Below, piece by piece: positions 44,605 through 53,981 of a stretch of 64,000 bases of DNA; positions within the stretch are counted from its first letter, which is position 1, and the number at the start of each line of letters is the position of its first letter. The position numbers and the translations under genes are program-made. The notes below the pieces were generated by a model that saw nothing but the letters and a program-made list of their open reading frames with translations, was not told the DNA's origin and did no database searches. The DNA comes from Ignavibacteria bacterium (GTDB lineage: Bacteria > Bacteroidota > Ignavibacteria > Tepidaquicellales > Tepidaquicellaceae), in the NCBI GenBank assembly GCA_019187405.1, contig JABAQZ010000020.1, positions 1 to 64,000 of the forward strand. The letters are read 5' to 3'.

Positions 44605-45366
44605 TTGAAAGATTATTTAATCAGCGAATACAGGGCTTTAATTCGTGAAGTAAAAGCGCTGGATTTTAAAGTAACATTTATTTTCTTATCTGTTGCAATA
44701 ATTACATTTCTTTCAATTGTTTTTGCATCTCCCAATTTTTATTATGAAATTGTAAGCAGGGATAAAATGTATTCCAGAATTTACTGGTTTCTGGCTGATG
44801 GGATGCTGATGTTTGCTATCCCCGCGCTTATCATTAAATTAATTTTTAAAGAAAAATTATCCGATTACGGCTTCAGATTAGGTGATGTTAAATTCGGCAT
44901 GATTACTTCCATATCTTTTTTCGCAGTAATGCTGATTACAGTCTGGATTGTCTCCGGATCTCAGAAATTTGCCGCCACTTATCCGCAGGGAGGTCAGAAA
45001 GTATCCGGAAGTTTGATTGTCTTTTTGCTTTATGAGCTTTGCGTATTAGTTTATATGCTGGGCTGGGAATTTTTCTGGAGAGGTTATGTGCTGTTTGGAT
45101 TGAAACCGAAATTCGGATACTATTCTATATTTATTCAAATGATTCCTTTCTTTATTTTGCACAAAGGCAAACCTGAAATTGAATTGTTTGCTTCGATCTT
45201 TGCGGGTCTAATACTCGGTATCCAAGCGCTCAGAAGTAATTCATTCATTTATTGCTGGCTTCTTCACTGGCTTGTTATGTTATCCATTGATGGAATTTCA
45301 GTCCTTAGACTAAGAGGAGATAATTATGAAATCGGCATTGAAGGTTTGCTTAAACTGTTTTTTTGA
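44605..45366 (+). CDS. CPBP family intramembrane metalloprotease-like protein
   Basis: A 253-residue integral membrane protein, about seven helices. It fits the CPBP (Abi/CAAX-protease-like) family: motif 1 WEFFWRGY with Glu155 and Arg159, motif 2 FFILHKGKPE with His186, and motif 3 HWLVMLSID with His221. The usual EExxxR is reduced to a single Glu here (WEFFWR), a feature seen in some subfamilies. Members process or bind prenylated or other membrane peptides. It starts at TTG 44605, 4 bp after the YbbR gene stops. Confidence 0.78.
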   Translation: MKDYLISEYRALIREVKALDFKVTFIFLSVAIITFLSIVFASPNFYYEIVSRDKMYSRIYWFLADGMLMFAIPALIIKLIFKEKLSDYGFRLGDVKFGMITSISFFAVMLITVWIVSGSQKFAATYPQGGQKVSGSLIVFLLYELCVLVYMLGWEFFWRGYVLFGLKPKFGYYSIFIQMIPFFILHKGKPEIELFASIFAGLILGIQALRSNSFIYCWLLHWLVMLSIDGISVLRLRGDNYEIGIEGLLKLFF

Positions 45367-45380
45367 ATTAATATTTTATC

Positions 45381-46094
45381 ATGAAACTCGCAGTAAACAT
45401 TGACCACATTGCAACTCTAAGAGAAGCAAGAGGGGAGAGAGAGCCGGAGCCGGTTGTTGCGGCAGGAATATGTGAATTAGCCGGGGTTGACGGAATTGTA
45501 TGTCATTTAAGAGAGGACAGGAGGCACATTAATGACAGGGATTTAAAACTCCTGAAAGAAGTTGTACGAACCAAACTTGATCTTGAAATGGCTGCAACTG
45601 ATGAAATGATAAAAATTGCCCTGCAAACTTCTCCGGATATTGTTACGCTTGTTCCCGAAAAGAGGCAAGAGCTGACAACCGAAGGCGGGCTCAATCTTAA
45701 AAGCGACAAATCAAAATATAAAAAAGCAATTGAAGAGCTGCATTCAAAAAATATTCCTGTCAGTTTATTCATAGATCCTGAACCGGCAAATGTTGATTTG
45801 GCAGTAGAACTTAATGCTGATATAATTGAAATACATACCGGTAAATTTGCTAATACAAATTCTGAAAAAGACAGCATCACCGAATTAACTAAAATTGCCG
45901 TAACTGCAAGAATGGCGGCGGAGCTTGGTTTAATAGTAACTGCGGGACACGGATTAAATTATAAAAATGTAGAAGCGATAAAATCCATTTCTGAAATCAG
46001 AGAGATAAGCATCGGTCACTCAATAATTTCCAGAGCAGTATTCACCGGACTTCACAAAGCAGTCAGAGACATGATTGAAATTCTCAATTCTTAA
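45381..46094 (+). CDS. pdxJ: Pyridoxine 5'-phosphate synthase
   Basis: PdxJ of 237 residues, condensing 1-deoxyxylulose-5-phosphate and 3-amino-2-oxopropyl phosphate to pyridoxine 5'-phosphate (DXP-dependent vitamin B6 route). The TIM-barrel motifs are VNIDHIATLREARG, HLREDRRHI, and GHGLNYKN, all intact. It starts at ATG 45381, 14 bp after the CPBP gene, in the same run. PdxA is not in the window. Confidence 0.97.
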   Translation: MKLAVNIDHIATLREARGEREPEPVVAAGICELAGVDGIVCHLREDRRHINDRDLKLLKEVVRTKLDLEMAATDEMIKIALQTSPDIVTLVPEKRQELTTEGGLNLKSDKSKYKKAIEELHSKNIPVSLFIDPEPANVDLAVELNADIIEIHTGKFANTNSEKDSITELTKIAVTARMAAELGLIVTAGHGLNYKNVEAIKSISEIREISIGHSIISRAVFTGLHKAVRDMIEILNS

Positions 46095-46106
46095 TAGTAC
46101 AAGTAT

Positions 46107-46853
46107 TTGAGTGAGCTAAAGACAAATAATCTTAAAAAGGAATACAAGAGGAGAATTGTAGTAAACAATGTTTCTCTGAGATTAAAACAAGGCGAGATAG
46201 TAGGATTGCTTGGACCAAACGGAGCCGGCAAGACAACAACTTTTTATATGATTTGCGGCATGATTAAACCTGATGATGGTGAGGTAGAACTTGATAAGGA
46301 TATAATCACTCTGCTTCCAATGTATAAAAGAGCAAGACTTGGAATTGGCTATCTGCCGCAGGAGGCTTCTGTATTCAGGAAAATGACGGTCAAAGATAAC
46401 ATCATAAGTATTTTACAATTTATATATACCGATAAGGAAGAGATTCAAGACAAATGTAATAAACTTCTGAAGGAATTTAATCTTACAAAGGTCCAGGATT
46501 CTATGGGATATGTTTTATCCGGAGGTGAAAGAAGGAGAACTGAAATTGCAAGATGCTTAGCAGCCGACCCCAAGTTTATTTTACTGGACGAACCATTTGC
46601 AGGAATTGATCCGATTGCTTCTGAAGAAATTATGAAGATGGTTTTTAAACTAAAGGAGAGGAATATCGGGATTTTGATAACAGACCACAATGTTCATGAA
46701 ACTCTTTCGATTGTTGACAGAGCCTACATTCTAATAGACGGGAAAATATTCCGTTCCGGTAATGCACTGGAGCTTGCAAACGACGAGATGGTGAAAAAGT
46801 ATTATCTTGGTGAAAACTTTAGTCTCGAAAGATACTTATACAGAGATACTTAA
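46107..46853 (+). CDS. lptB: LPS export ABC transporter ATP-binding protein
   Basis: LptB of 248 residues, the ATPase that drives lipopolysaccharide extraction from the inner membrane with LptFG. Walker A is GPNGAGKT (36-43), signature LSGGE (137-141), Walker B FILLDEP (157-163) and the His switch in TDHNVHETL. GIGYLPQEASVFRKM is typical of LptB. It starts at TTG 46107 (MSELK), 12 bp after pdxJ. LptA and LptC are not adjacent. It is convergent with the FmdB gene. Confidence 0.93.
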   Translation: MSELKTNNLKKEYKRRIVVNNVSLRLKQGEIVGLLGPNGAGKTTTFYMICGMIKPDDGEVELDKDIITLLPMYKRARLGIGYLPQEASVFRKMTVKDNIISILQFIYTDKEEIQDKCNKLLKEFNLTKVQDSMGYVLSGGERRRTEIARCLAADPKFILLDEPFAGIDPIASEEIMKMVFKLKERNIGILITDHNVHETLSIVDRAYILIDGKIFRSGNALELANDEMVKKYYLGENFSLERYLYRDT

Positions 46854-46865
46854 AGTCAGCTAAAT

Positions 46866-47222
46866 TCACTCGCCGGCTGGTTTGGAAGCCGCAGATGATT
46901 TTGACGATTCAGATTTGACAGCAGATGTTTTGGTATCCTGTGGCGATGAATTTTCGGTTGAAGTATTTTCAGTTTTTATTGATTTCGTTTCTGTTTTATT
47001 TTCTGCAGATGTTCCTGCATCGGATTTTTGGGAAGATGAATTTTTATAATCAGTTAAATAAAATCCGCTTCCTTTAAAAATCAATCCGCCTCCCGTTCCA
47101 ATAAGTCTGGCAAGAGATTCTTTTCCGCAATTTGGACAGGTTTTCAGCTTATCTTCTTTCATTGACTGGAATACTTCAAAATGATGACCGCAATCTGAGC
47201 ATTTATATTCGTATGTAGGCAT
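46866..47222 (-). CDS. FmdB family zinc-ribbon protein
   Basis: A 118-residue protein beginning MPTYEYKCSDCGHHFEVFQS. Residues 8-36 hold two CxxC pairs (CSDC and CPNC) forming an FmdB-type zinc ribbon, followed by GGGLIFKGSGFYLTDY, the family hallmark. About 50 Ser/Thr/Lys-rich residues form a disordered tail. The function is unknown; it is thought to act in regulation or protein binding. Its start lies 1 bp after the stop of the tubulin-like gene, so it is almost certainly co-translated with it. Confidence 0.88.
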   Translation of the reverse strand: MPTYEYKCSDCGHHFEVFQSMKEDKLKTCPNCGKESLARLIGTGGGLIFKGSGFYLTDYKNSSSQKSDAGTSAENKTETKSIKTENTSTENSSPQDTKTSAVKSESSKSSAASKPAGE

Positions 47223-47223
47223 T

Positions 47224-50200
47224 TTAAATATTTATTTTAAGAAATTCTTTTTTAGCTTTTTCATATTCTTCGGAAGTGATTAGCCCTTCATCAAGCGCTT
47301 GTTTAATTTCCTTAAGTTTAGTTCTGCTGATGTTTCCTGTTGAGGATTCATATTCTGACGTTTCGGTGTTTTGCATTTGCTGTTTTTCACTGAGTATCTG
47401 TTTTACTTTTAATGCACGCTTTGATTCATCTCCAACTTCATAAGAAAACTCTTCAGGATTATTCTTAAGGTGTATTACTCTTTCCGTAAACTGTTGTCTG
47501 TCTTTAAGAGTTATTTTATCTTCGATTTCTTTTGCCAGATCTTTCAGTATTTTAAACTGATAAGTTTCGATTTTTTTCTTTGCTTCGCCGGAAATTTCCA
47601 CTTCCATGGGTTTATATATCACATCGTAATAAAATTCATACATGGCAAGCATCTCGGCAAGTTTACCGTTTTTAAAAAACTGATTTTGAACGGTTTCTGC
47701 ATCTTTTAGAATTCTGTATCTCAACGCATCTTTACCCTGCTCTTCATATAATCTGTTTATAAGTCTGGACTCAATACCGAGTTGCTCGACTCTTTTTACA
47801 GTAATGCCTTCTTGTCTCGTATATTTATATATTGCCTTTGAGGAATCAGTTTCCGGAACAATGTCAAAAATTTCAAATATCAAACCGAGGAGATAAGTTT
47901 TGTATGCTTCGTCGAGTCTGGTTTTTTCCTCATCGTTTAGCGGAATAATGTCGTGATAAATAAAATAGTTTTTATTTATATGAAGATCTACATTGTGATT
48001 ATTTGAAAGATGTTTGTAATAAGGCTTCATTTCTTCTGCAATCGTGTACGAATAAAACAACGGAAATCCCGCCCATTCGGAATAAAAAGTTATCGTAGAA
48101 TTATCTGCAGAATCTTTAAACTCAACGTTGGAGCCTGCAATTGAATGTATGAGAGACTGAAATTTTTTAAACGAAGGCGTATTAGTTTTTGTACCTATAT
48201 AAATTTTCTTTGCCGAGTCATCAAGCTTAAAGCTGCCGGGTATCTCCCTGATTCTAAGCCATGGGAAAGCCTGATTAAACATACCTCTTATTTTTGATTC
48301 GCTTCTTATAGCATCTTTTTCAAAAAGCATTTCGGTAATATTAAAATCTTCTTTAATATTTTCAAATTGCTTTCTGGCAAATGAAATCATTCTGCTTTCA
48401 ATTATGGCAGCATCTCTTTCGTTGAGAATATTTACAATGTCGGTTACATCCGAAGCGCCAAGCTCTTTTAAAAGACTATTGGAAAGGTTTCGTATTTTTT
48501 CTGAAGATGCCTGACCTGTACCTATATATCTGACGTAATATATGTCTTTAACTTCGTCAGGCGTATAGATCAGATGATTAAAGCTGGTTTCATTTTTCTG
48601 AAGGAAGTAATTATATTTTCTCTGAAAATTGTTTTTCAGTACTCCGAGATTTCCAGTGAGTTTATTCAGGTCAGGAATTAAACCCGATGAAATGATCTTA
48701 TCCGATGCAGATTTTTCCTTTGTTTCTATCATTGCAAGTATTCTCAGACAAATTTCACGGGCATAATATCTTGACTTAAGTTTAATGATAGCATTATAAT
48801 ATTCTTCCATGTTTTCGAGAACCTTTTCCAGAGTTCCAGCCATAGCAGATTTTCTTAAAACATTAAGCTTTGATCTTGATTCGTCTTCTTTTAACTCTTG
48901 GAAAATTCTTTTAAACTCCGAATCAGTACGGGAGATAAACGACTGAAGATCTTTAATCTCTTTTTCATACTTTGGTATATAATCAAAATTCCCGTTAGTA
49001 AGAATAAACTGCAGTCTTTTTAAAAGATTAATTGCATAAAAAACGCCTCTTGTAGAATCATTAACAAGCGTATTAATTTTTCTTTCAAGACTTCCGATAA
49101 TATTTCTGTCTCTATCTCCTATTACCGTCTGAATAACTTTGTTTCTGTTAGAATAAATCTGAGACATATACATACCAAGCCTGCTTATGTCGTTATCATC
49201 TCTGAAGTTGGTATCGAACTTCATTTTCTCATTCAGCAGGTACGAGGACCAGCTGCTGCCGCGTTTTCCGCTTGTTAGGTCATTCTGAATTCCTGTGAGA
49301 AATGATTTTATGTTTGACTGAATAGATGATTTATCGCCGCTTTTGTAAAGTGAATCAAGTAGCTGAAATTTATTTTTTGATTCAAGCAGACCGAGTTCGG
49401 GAAGAAACTCAGCAATAAGGTAATTATCAATTTCACTTTGTGCGCCTTCGGCATAAGTAAGATAATAATTAATTATTTCTTCGCACAATTTGTATGCGCA
49501 TGAAGTGATAATTCTGTCAACCGGTATGGAAATAGATGACTGTCCAAGTGTTGAATACTTCCTTGAATAAGTATTATCAGAGACAGAATTATCGTCAGGC
49601 CAAAGACGCTGTTTGTACTGGACGAGATTCACTCTGACACCTCTTTTATAATTGGCAAAATCAGAATTTGAAAAATCATTAAATATGGTGTCGGCAAGCA
49701 TTTTATAAATATCTCTGTTATTTTGCTCGGACAATGACAGGTTCTTTGAATTTTCACCGTCGATAATGTAAGTATCATCATAAACACCGGGTTGAAATTC
49801 ATGCATCTCATTTTTTTTCCATGTAACTTTAAATGTGTTTATAAGATTGTAAAATTCAAATTCTTTTAAAGCTGCATATCCGTTTGCATAAACTCTTTCT
49901 TTGCCATAAGTCTGAAAAATTTTTGGAAGAACAATATAGCATGTAGATACTGCTTGATTTCTGAAAATATTTCTTATAAGAAAACCCATGTCGATGAACA
50001 TGCCTGAACCGGTTCCGCCGCTGACGGAAGTTATGACATAAACATTTATTTTATCTGTGTTAACATTTTTTATTTTATGAATTTCCTTAACTGAATTAAT
50101 CGATCTTGAATCCGTAATTCGGGATTTAGCGGATGTAAGTTTTGAGACAATTTCATCGTGGTTATGAAAAAAAGCCAGTCTAGCTGCCGGGCGGATCTGT

Positions 50201-50628
50201 CCTGCGCCGGTATTCATTGTTCCGAGCTTTCCTATTTCACCTGTAGTGCTTAACCATTCTTTAACATTTGGTACATCCTGAATTCTGTATATGTAATCAG
50301 AAGGGTTTACCGGCTGGAAAACTTTTTCGGAAGGCTGAAAATCAATATCATTAATGAGAAAATCTCGTTCACGCGCTATTCCGCTTTCTTCTGACGGGGC
50401 ATTATCGGTATCGATATATAGATATGAAATAATGGGGAATTCATTTATGGCTCCGTATTTTTCAACAAATTGTCTTCTGATCCTAAGTAACACTTCCTTT
50501 CCAGTCCCTCCAAGCCCGATAATAATTGTGGGCATTAATTCCTGCGTTTTCAGCTCGAGTTTTTCTTTTGCTGAAATATCAAGTATCAGGTCAGAATCGT
50601 TTATTTCTTTGCTTATATTTTCCTGCAT
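47224..50628 (-). CDS. Tubulin/FtsZ-like GTPase-domain protein with SHOCT-like tail
   Basis: A 1134-residue protein, cytosolic by sequence. The N-terminal third is a tubulin-like (Tubulin_2, PF13809-type) nucleotide-binding fold: GLGGTGKE at 38-45, YIDTD at 71-75, GAGQIRPAAR at 141-150 and SGGTGSGM at 203-210, the last corresponding to the GGGTGTG GTP signature of FtsZ and tubulin. A long, mostly helical and coiled region follows. The last roughly 31 residues (LKEIKQALDEGLITSEEYEK) match a SHOCT oligomerisation motif. It is far larger than FtsZ (about 400). Upstream lie a FabL-like reductase, a small membrane protein, accC, accB and efp; fmdB follows 1 bp later. Whether it polymerises is unknown. 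Confidence 0.85.
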   Translation of the reverse strand: MQENISKEINDSDLILDISAKEKLELKTQELMPTIIIGLGGTGKEVLLRIRRQFVEKYGAINEFPIISYLYIDTDNAPSEESGIARERDFLINDIDFQPSEKVFQPVNPSDYIYRIQDVPNVKEWLSTTGEIGKLGTMNTGAGQIRPAARLAFFHNHDEIVSKLTSAKSRITDSRSINSVKEIHKIKNVNTDKINVYVITSVSGGTGSGMFIDMGFLIRNIFRNQAVSTCYIVLPKIFQTYGKERVYANGYAALKEFEFYNLINTFKVTWKKNEMHEFQPGVYDDTYIIDGENSKNLSLSEQNNRDIYKMLADTIFNDFSNSDFANYKRGVRVNLVQYKQRLWPDDNSVSDNTYSRKYSTLGQSSISIPVDRIITSCAYKLCEEIINYYLTYAEGAQSEIDNYLIAEFLPELGLLESKNKFQLLDSLYKSGDKSSIQSNIKSFLTGIQNDLTSGKRGSSWSSYLLNEKMKFDTNFRDDNDISRLGMYMSQIYSNRNKVIQTVIGDRDRNIIGSLERKINTLVNDSTRGVFYAINLLKRLQFILTNGNFDYIPKYEKEIKDLQSFISRTDSEFKRIFQELKEDESRSKLNVLRKSAMAGTLEKVLENMEEYYNAIIKLKSRYYAREICLRILAMIETKEKSASDKIISSGLIPDLNKLTGNLGVLKNNFQRKYNYFLQKNETSFNHLIYTPDEVKDIYYVRYIGTGQASSEKIRNLSNSLLKELGASDVTDIVNILNERDAAIIESRMISFARKQFENIKEDFNITEMLFEKDAIRSESKIRGMFNQAFPWLRIREIPGSFKLDDSAKKIYIGTKTNTPSFKKFQSLIHSIAGSNVEFKDSADNSTITFYSEWAGFPLFYSYTIAEEMKPYYKHLSNNHNVDLHINKNYFIYHDIIPLNDEEKTRLDEAYKTYLLGLIFEIFDIVPETDSSKAIYKYTRQEGITVKRVEQLGIESRLINRLYEEQGKDALRYRILKDAETVQNQFFKNGKLAEMLAMYEFYYDVIYKPMEVEISGEAKKKIETYQFKILKDLAKEIEDKITLKDRQQFTERVIHLKNNPEEFSYEVGDESKRALKVKQILSEKQQMQNTETSEYESSTGNISRTKLKEIKQALDEGLITSEEYEKAKKEFLKINI

Positions 50629-50658
50629 TGCTGAACTTCATTTTCAAAATTATACATG

Positions 50659-51456
50659 TTATAGCTCTACTACGCTTTCACCGCCGTCTAAGTTTATTAC
50701 ATTGCCGGTAAACCAATGAGAATCCCGTTTATAATTATCCACAATAAAATCTGCGATATCTTCAGGTCTTGTCAATCTTTTTTCAGGATTTCTCTGCAGA
50801 GCATTTTCAATTATGTTTTTACTGTTTGGAATTTTAAGTAATGCCGGTGTTTCAGTTACACCCGCTCTCAGAGCATTGGCTGATATACCTTGGCTGCCGA
50901 GTTCCATAGCGAGCTGTCTTACATAAGATTCGAGGCAAGCTTTGGCAGCTGAAACTGCACCGTAATATTTTATTTGTCTTGAACCTCCGGACGATGTCAT
51001 CGCATAAATTTTACCGCCTTTTGTCATCAATTTTTTTGAAATGATATCCTGAGTCCAGTAAACAAGGCTGTTTGCCATTACATTTAAAGTCATTTCAATC
51101 TGTTTATCTGTAAGCGAATCTCCCGGATTATCCGAAATGAAATGTTTCAATGTACCGAATGCAAGAGAATGAACAAGAATTCGGATTGTGGGAGAATCTT
51201 TATCTTTTGAAAACAAATCTTCAATTGAATTAATCACTTCAATTCTTTTTGAAGAGTCAGCAGCATTTACATTGAAAAAGTTTGCGCTAACATTTTTAGA
51301 TTTTATGAATGAGACAAGATTATCGACATCTTCTTTTGTTGAAGCTCTGTCAAGGTGTACACCAATGATATTTACACCGTCTTCAGCAAGAGCTTTGGAG
51401 ATTGCTTTACCGAATCCGCTCGATGCACCGAGAATTAATGCATAAAACTTCGCCAT
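50659..51456 (-). CDS. fabL: FabL-like enoyl-[acyl-carrier-protein] reductase (SDR family)
   Basis: A 265-residue short-chain dehydrogenase. The cofactor loop is LGASSGFGKAI and the active site is Tyr-x6-Lys in YGAVSAAKACLESY, the spacing of enoyl-ACP reductases rather than the YxxxK of ordinary SDRs. The C-terminal GGxxV end (NLDGGESVVEL) and NALRAGVTETPAL resemble FabL of Bacillus. The likely reaction is the last reduction in fatty-acid elongation using NADPH. It follows accC and a small membrane gene and precedes the tubulin-like gene by 30 bp. The FabL versus other SDR call is moderate. Confidence 0.78.
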   Translation of the reverse strand: MAKFYALILGASSGFGKAISKALAEDGVNIIGVHLDRASTKEDVDNLVSFIKSKNVSANFFNVNAADSSKRIEVINSIEDLFSKDKDSPTIRILVHSLAFGTLKHFISDNPGDSLTDKQIEMTLNVMANSLVYWTQDIISKKLMTKGGKIYAMTSSGGSRQIKYYGAVSAAKACLESYVRQLAMELGSQGISANALRAGVTETPALLKIPNSKNIIENALQRNPEKRLTRPEDIADFIVDNYKRDSHWFTGNVINLDGGESVVEL

Positions 51457-51503
51457 TTTCCTTTACTGATTTTAAGTAGAATTCTTATAATTAATTGGTA
51501 AAA

Positions 51504-52067
51504 TTATTTCGATTTGATTGCTATTATAGTCATTATCAAGCTAATTATAAATAGAAAAATCATAATAATCATGAATGAAGATGCTGTCCAGAATCCCGCA
51601 AAGAGCCCCCATACAATAAATATCCAAATAACCGATACAACAAAAAACAAACTCCAGCATAATAGCAAAGATTGTCTTGTAGATCTTTTTTTGTGAAAAG
51701 TTTTAAACAGATTTATGATAAATATAAAGAAAAACAAACCCATACCGAGAACGGATAATAATATATAAACAAATAGCTTTGTGTTTGTCATTACATTCTC
51801 ATCGGATTTTTCTATTAAAGCTGAGTCTAACTTAGACGAAGTATCAACAGGAATGATGGTCTCGGCAGGTTTTGTGACTGAAGAAGTATCTATCATTAGC
51901 TGATTGCTTTCTTCATTAACGGCGGAATCGTCTGCGCTTAATTTTTTATTAGTATCCTGGCTTTGTTCTTTTATGGAAGTTACAGGCGATAATCCGGCTA
52001 CTGCATTAAGCTGAAAACTTGCCGTTAAAATGAAAAATATTATAAAAATTTTAATTTTATTATTCAT
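51504..52067 (-). CDS. Small membrane protein of unknown function
   Basis: A 187-residue protein with a cleavable-looking N-terminal signal ([20 protein letters not shown]), a Ser/Thr/Asp-rich spacer (about 30-90) and three hydrophobic helices toward the C-terminus ([58 protein letters not shown]). I recognise no family. Its ATG overlaps the end of accC by 8 bp, so it is translationally coupled to fatty-acid synthesis genes. FabL-like reductase begins 47 bp after it. Confidence 0.65.
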   Translation of the reverse strand: MNNKIKIFIIFFILTASFQLNAVAGLSPVTSIKEQSQDTNKKLSADDSAVNEESNQLMIDTSSVTKPAETIIPVDTSSKLDSALIEKSDENVMTNTKLFVYILLSVLGMGLFFFIFIINLFKTFHKKRSTRQSLLLCWSLFFVVSVIWIFIVWGLFAGFWTASSFMIIMIFLFIISLIMTIIAIKSK

Positions 52068-53415
52068 TCTGTCCGTTTACTTTTTTAAGGTTATCCAAAA
52101 AGCCAGTATCAAAATTGTTATTTATAAAATCATCATTCTGCATCAGCATTTGATGAAATGGGATTGTAGTTTTAATTCCTTCAATGATGAATTCATCCAG
52201 CGCTCTCGACATTTTTTTGATTGACTCTGTTCTGTCTGCCCCGAAAGTAATCAGTTTACCAATCATTGAGTCATAATAAGGTGGGATAGCATATCCTGTA
52301 TAGCAATGAGTATCGACCCTCACGCCAAGTCCGCCGGGTTGATTAAATGCAGTAATAACACCGGGAGATGGTCTGAAGTTATTAGCGGGATCTTCTGCAT
52401 TGATCCGGCATTCAATCGCATGACCGGACATTTTGATTTTTCTTTTTTTATTTAATTTCATACCTGCAGCAATGTTGATCTGCTCTTTAATAAGATCAAT
52501 GCCGGTTATTTGCTCGGTAACAGGATGCTCAACCTGTATTCTCGTATTCATTTCCATGAAATAAAAATTCAAATTTTTATCAACAAGGAATTCAATTGTA
52601 CCTGCACCAAGATAATTTACTGATTTTGCTCCCAGTACCGCCGCTTTTGACATTTTATCTCTGACTTCATCGGTAATAAATGGAGACGGAGATTCTTCTA
52701 TCAGTTTTTGATGTCTTCTTTGAATAGAGCAATCTCTTTCCCCCAAAGAAATAACATTCCCGTATTTATCGCCGAGGATCTGAATTTCGATATGTCTCGG
52801 TTTTTCTATAAACTTCTCCATATAAACATCATCATTGCCAAACGCACTTGCTGCTTCTGTTTTTGCCATCATGAATGAATTCTCAAGTTCATTTATCTCT
52901 CTGACGATTCTCATTCCTTTGCCTCCTCCACCGGCGGAAGCTTTTATCATTACAGGGAGTCCTATGCTTTTTGCGAGCTTTAAAGCTTCATCTGTATTAC
53001 TTACCACTCCGTCACTTCCGTTAACAACGGGAACTCCTGCGGATTTCATTGTGTCTTTTGCATAAGATTTATTTCCCATTGCGTTAATCATTTCGGGTAA
53101 TGGTCCGATGAAATTTAATTTAGAATCAATGCAAATTTGAGCAAATTCAGCATTTTCAGCAAGAAATCCGTAACCCGGATGGATAGAATCAGCATTTGTT
53201 ATTTCAGCTGCGGATACAATTCTCGGAATATTCAAATAACTTTCCTTTGACAATGAATTTCCAATGCATACGGCTTCATCAGCAAACTTAACATGGAGTG
53301 AGTCTTTATCCGCATCAGAATAAACTGCTACAGTTTTTATACCCAATTCTTTACATGTCCTGATAATTCTTAACGCAATTTCACCGCGGTTCGCTATAAG
53401 TAATTTTTTAATCAT
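52060..53415 (-). CDS. accC: Acetyl-CoA carboxylase biotin carboxylase subunit
   Basis: AccC of 451 residues, the ATP-grasp enzyme that carboxylates biotin on AccB. It starts [20 protein letters not shown] at ATG 53415; a TTG one codon earlier is also open. The ATP lid is [14 protein letters not shown] and the C-terminal core has [20 protein letters not shown] with the [12 protein letters not shown] motif. Full length. It follows accB by 41 bp and overlaps the next gene by 8 bp. Confidence 0.97.
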   Translation of the reverse strand: MIKKLLIANRGEIALRIIRTCKELGIKTVAVYSDADKDSLHVKFADEAVCIGNSLSKESYLNIPRIVSAAEITNADSIHPGYGFLAENAEFAQICIDSKLNFIGPLPEMINAMGNKSYAKDTMKSAGVPVVNGSDGVVSNTDEALKLAKSIGLPVMIKASAGGGGKGMRIVREINELENSFMMAKTEAASAFGNDDVYMEKFIEKPRHIEIQILGDKYGNVISLGERDCSIQRRHQKLIEESPSPFITDEVRDKMSKAAVLGAKSVNYLGAGTIEFLVDKNLNFYFMEMNTRIQVEHPVTEQITGIDLIKEQINIAAGMKLNKKRKIKMSGHAIECRINAEDPANNFRPSPGVITAFNQPGGLGVRVDTHCYTGYAIPPYYDSMIGKLITFGADRTESIKKMSRALDEFIIEGIKTTIPFHQMLMQNDDFINNNFDTGFLDNLKKVNGQNE

Positions 53416-53456
53416 CAATGATAAAGGTTTGAAATTAATATTCCTGCAGCGGAGGA

Positions 53457-53945
53457 CTAAGATTTTTCTATTAAAAAAAGAGGCTGATTATATTCAACCG
53501 GCTGAGCATTTTCCACCAATATCTTAATAATTTTACCGGACACTTCCGATTCGATTTCATTCATCAGCTTCATGGCTTCGATAATACATAAAATGCTGCC
53601 CGGAGATACTATACTGCCGACATTCACATAAGCATCAGCTTCAGGAGCCGGAGCTCTATAAAATGTTCCCACCATGGGTGATTTTACCTCCGCAATATTT
53701 TCTTTCGTGAAAGGAATTATAATTTCTTCTGACGGTTTCTCCTCAGCCGGTTTTCTCAAAGCTGATGCTTCTTCATTAACTGCTGTAGCTGCGCTTAACG
53801 GGACATTCAGCGGTGATACGTTTGCAAGGACTTTAGGTCTTGGTTTTGACAGTTTTATTCTTTTTCCTTCTTCTTCAATTTCAATTTCGGAAATACTGCT
53901 TGTATCAATAATCTTTATTAACTTTTTTAAGTAATTCAGGTCCAT
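53457..53945 (-). CDS. accB: Acetyl-CoA carboxylase biotin carboxyl carrier protein
   Basis: AccB of 162 residues. The N-terminal helix binds AccC, an Ala/Pro/Glu-rich linker (about 45-85) follows, and the biotinyl domain carries [10 protein letters not shown] with Lys126 as the attachment site. [16 protein letters not shown] is the thumb region. It starts at ATG 53945, 36 bp after efp ends, and precedes accC in the usual order. Confidence 0.97.
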   Translation of the reverse strand: MDLNYLKKLIKIIDTSSISEIEIEEEGKRIKLSKPRPKVLANVSPLNVPLSAATAVNEEASALRKPAEEKPSEEIIIPFTKENIAEVKSPMVGTFYRAPAPEADAYVNVGSIVSPGSILCIIEAMKLMNEIESEVSGKIIKILVENAQPVEYNQPLFLIEKS

Positions 53946-53981
53946 AAATTTTGTAATTAATTGAAATTATTCTGATTGAAT

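Noticed and set aside
50354-50719. 121-codon frame opposite the start of the tubulin-like gene
   Set aside because: It is antisense to well-supported coding sequence of the tubulin-like and FabL-like genes, and Ser-rich as expected for a complement of coding DNA.
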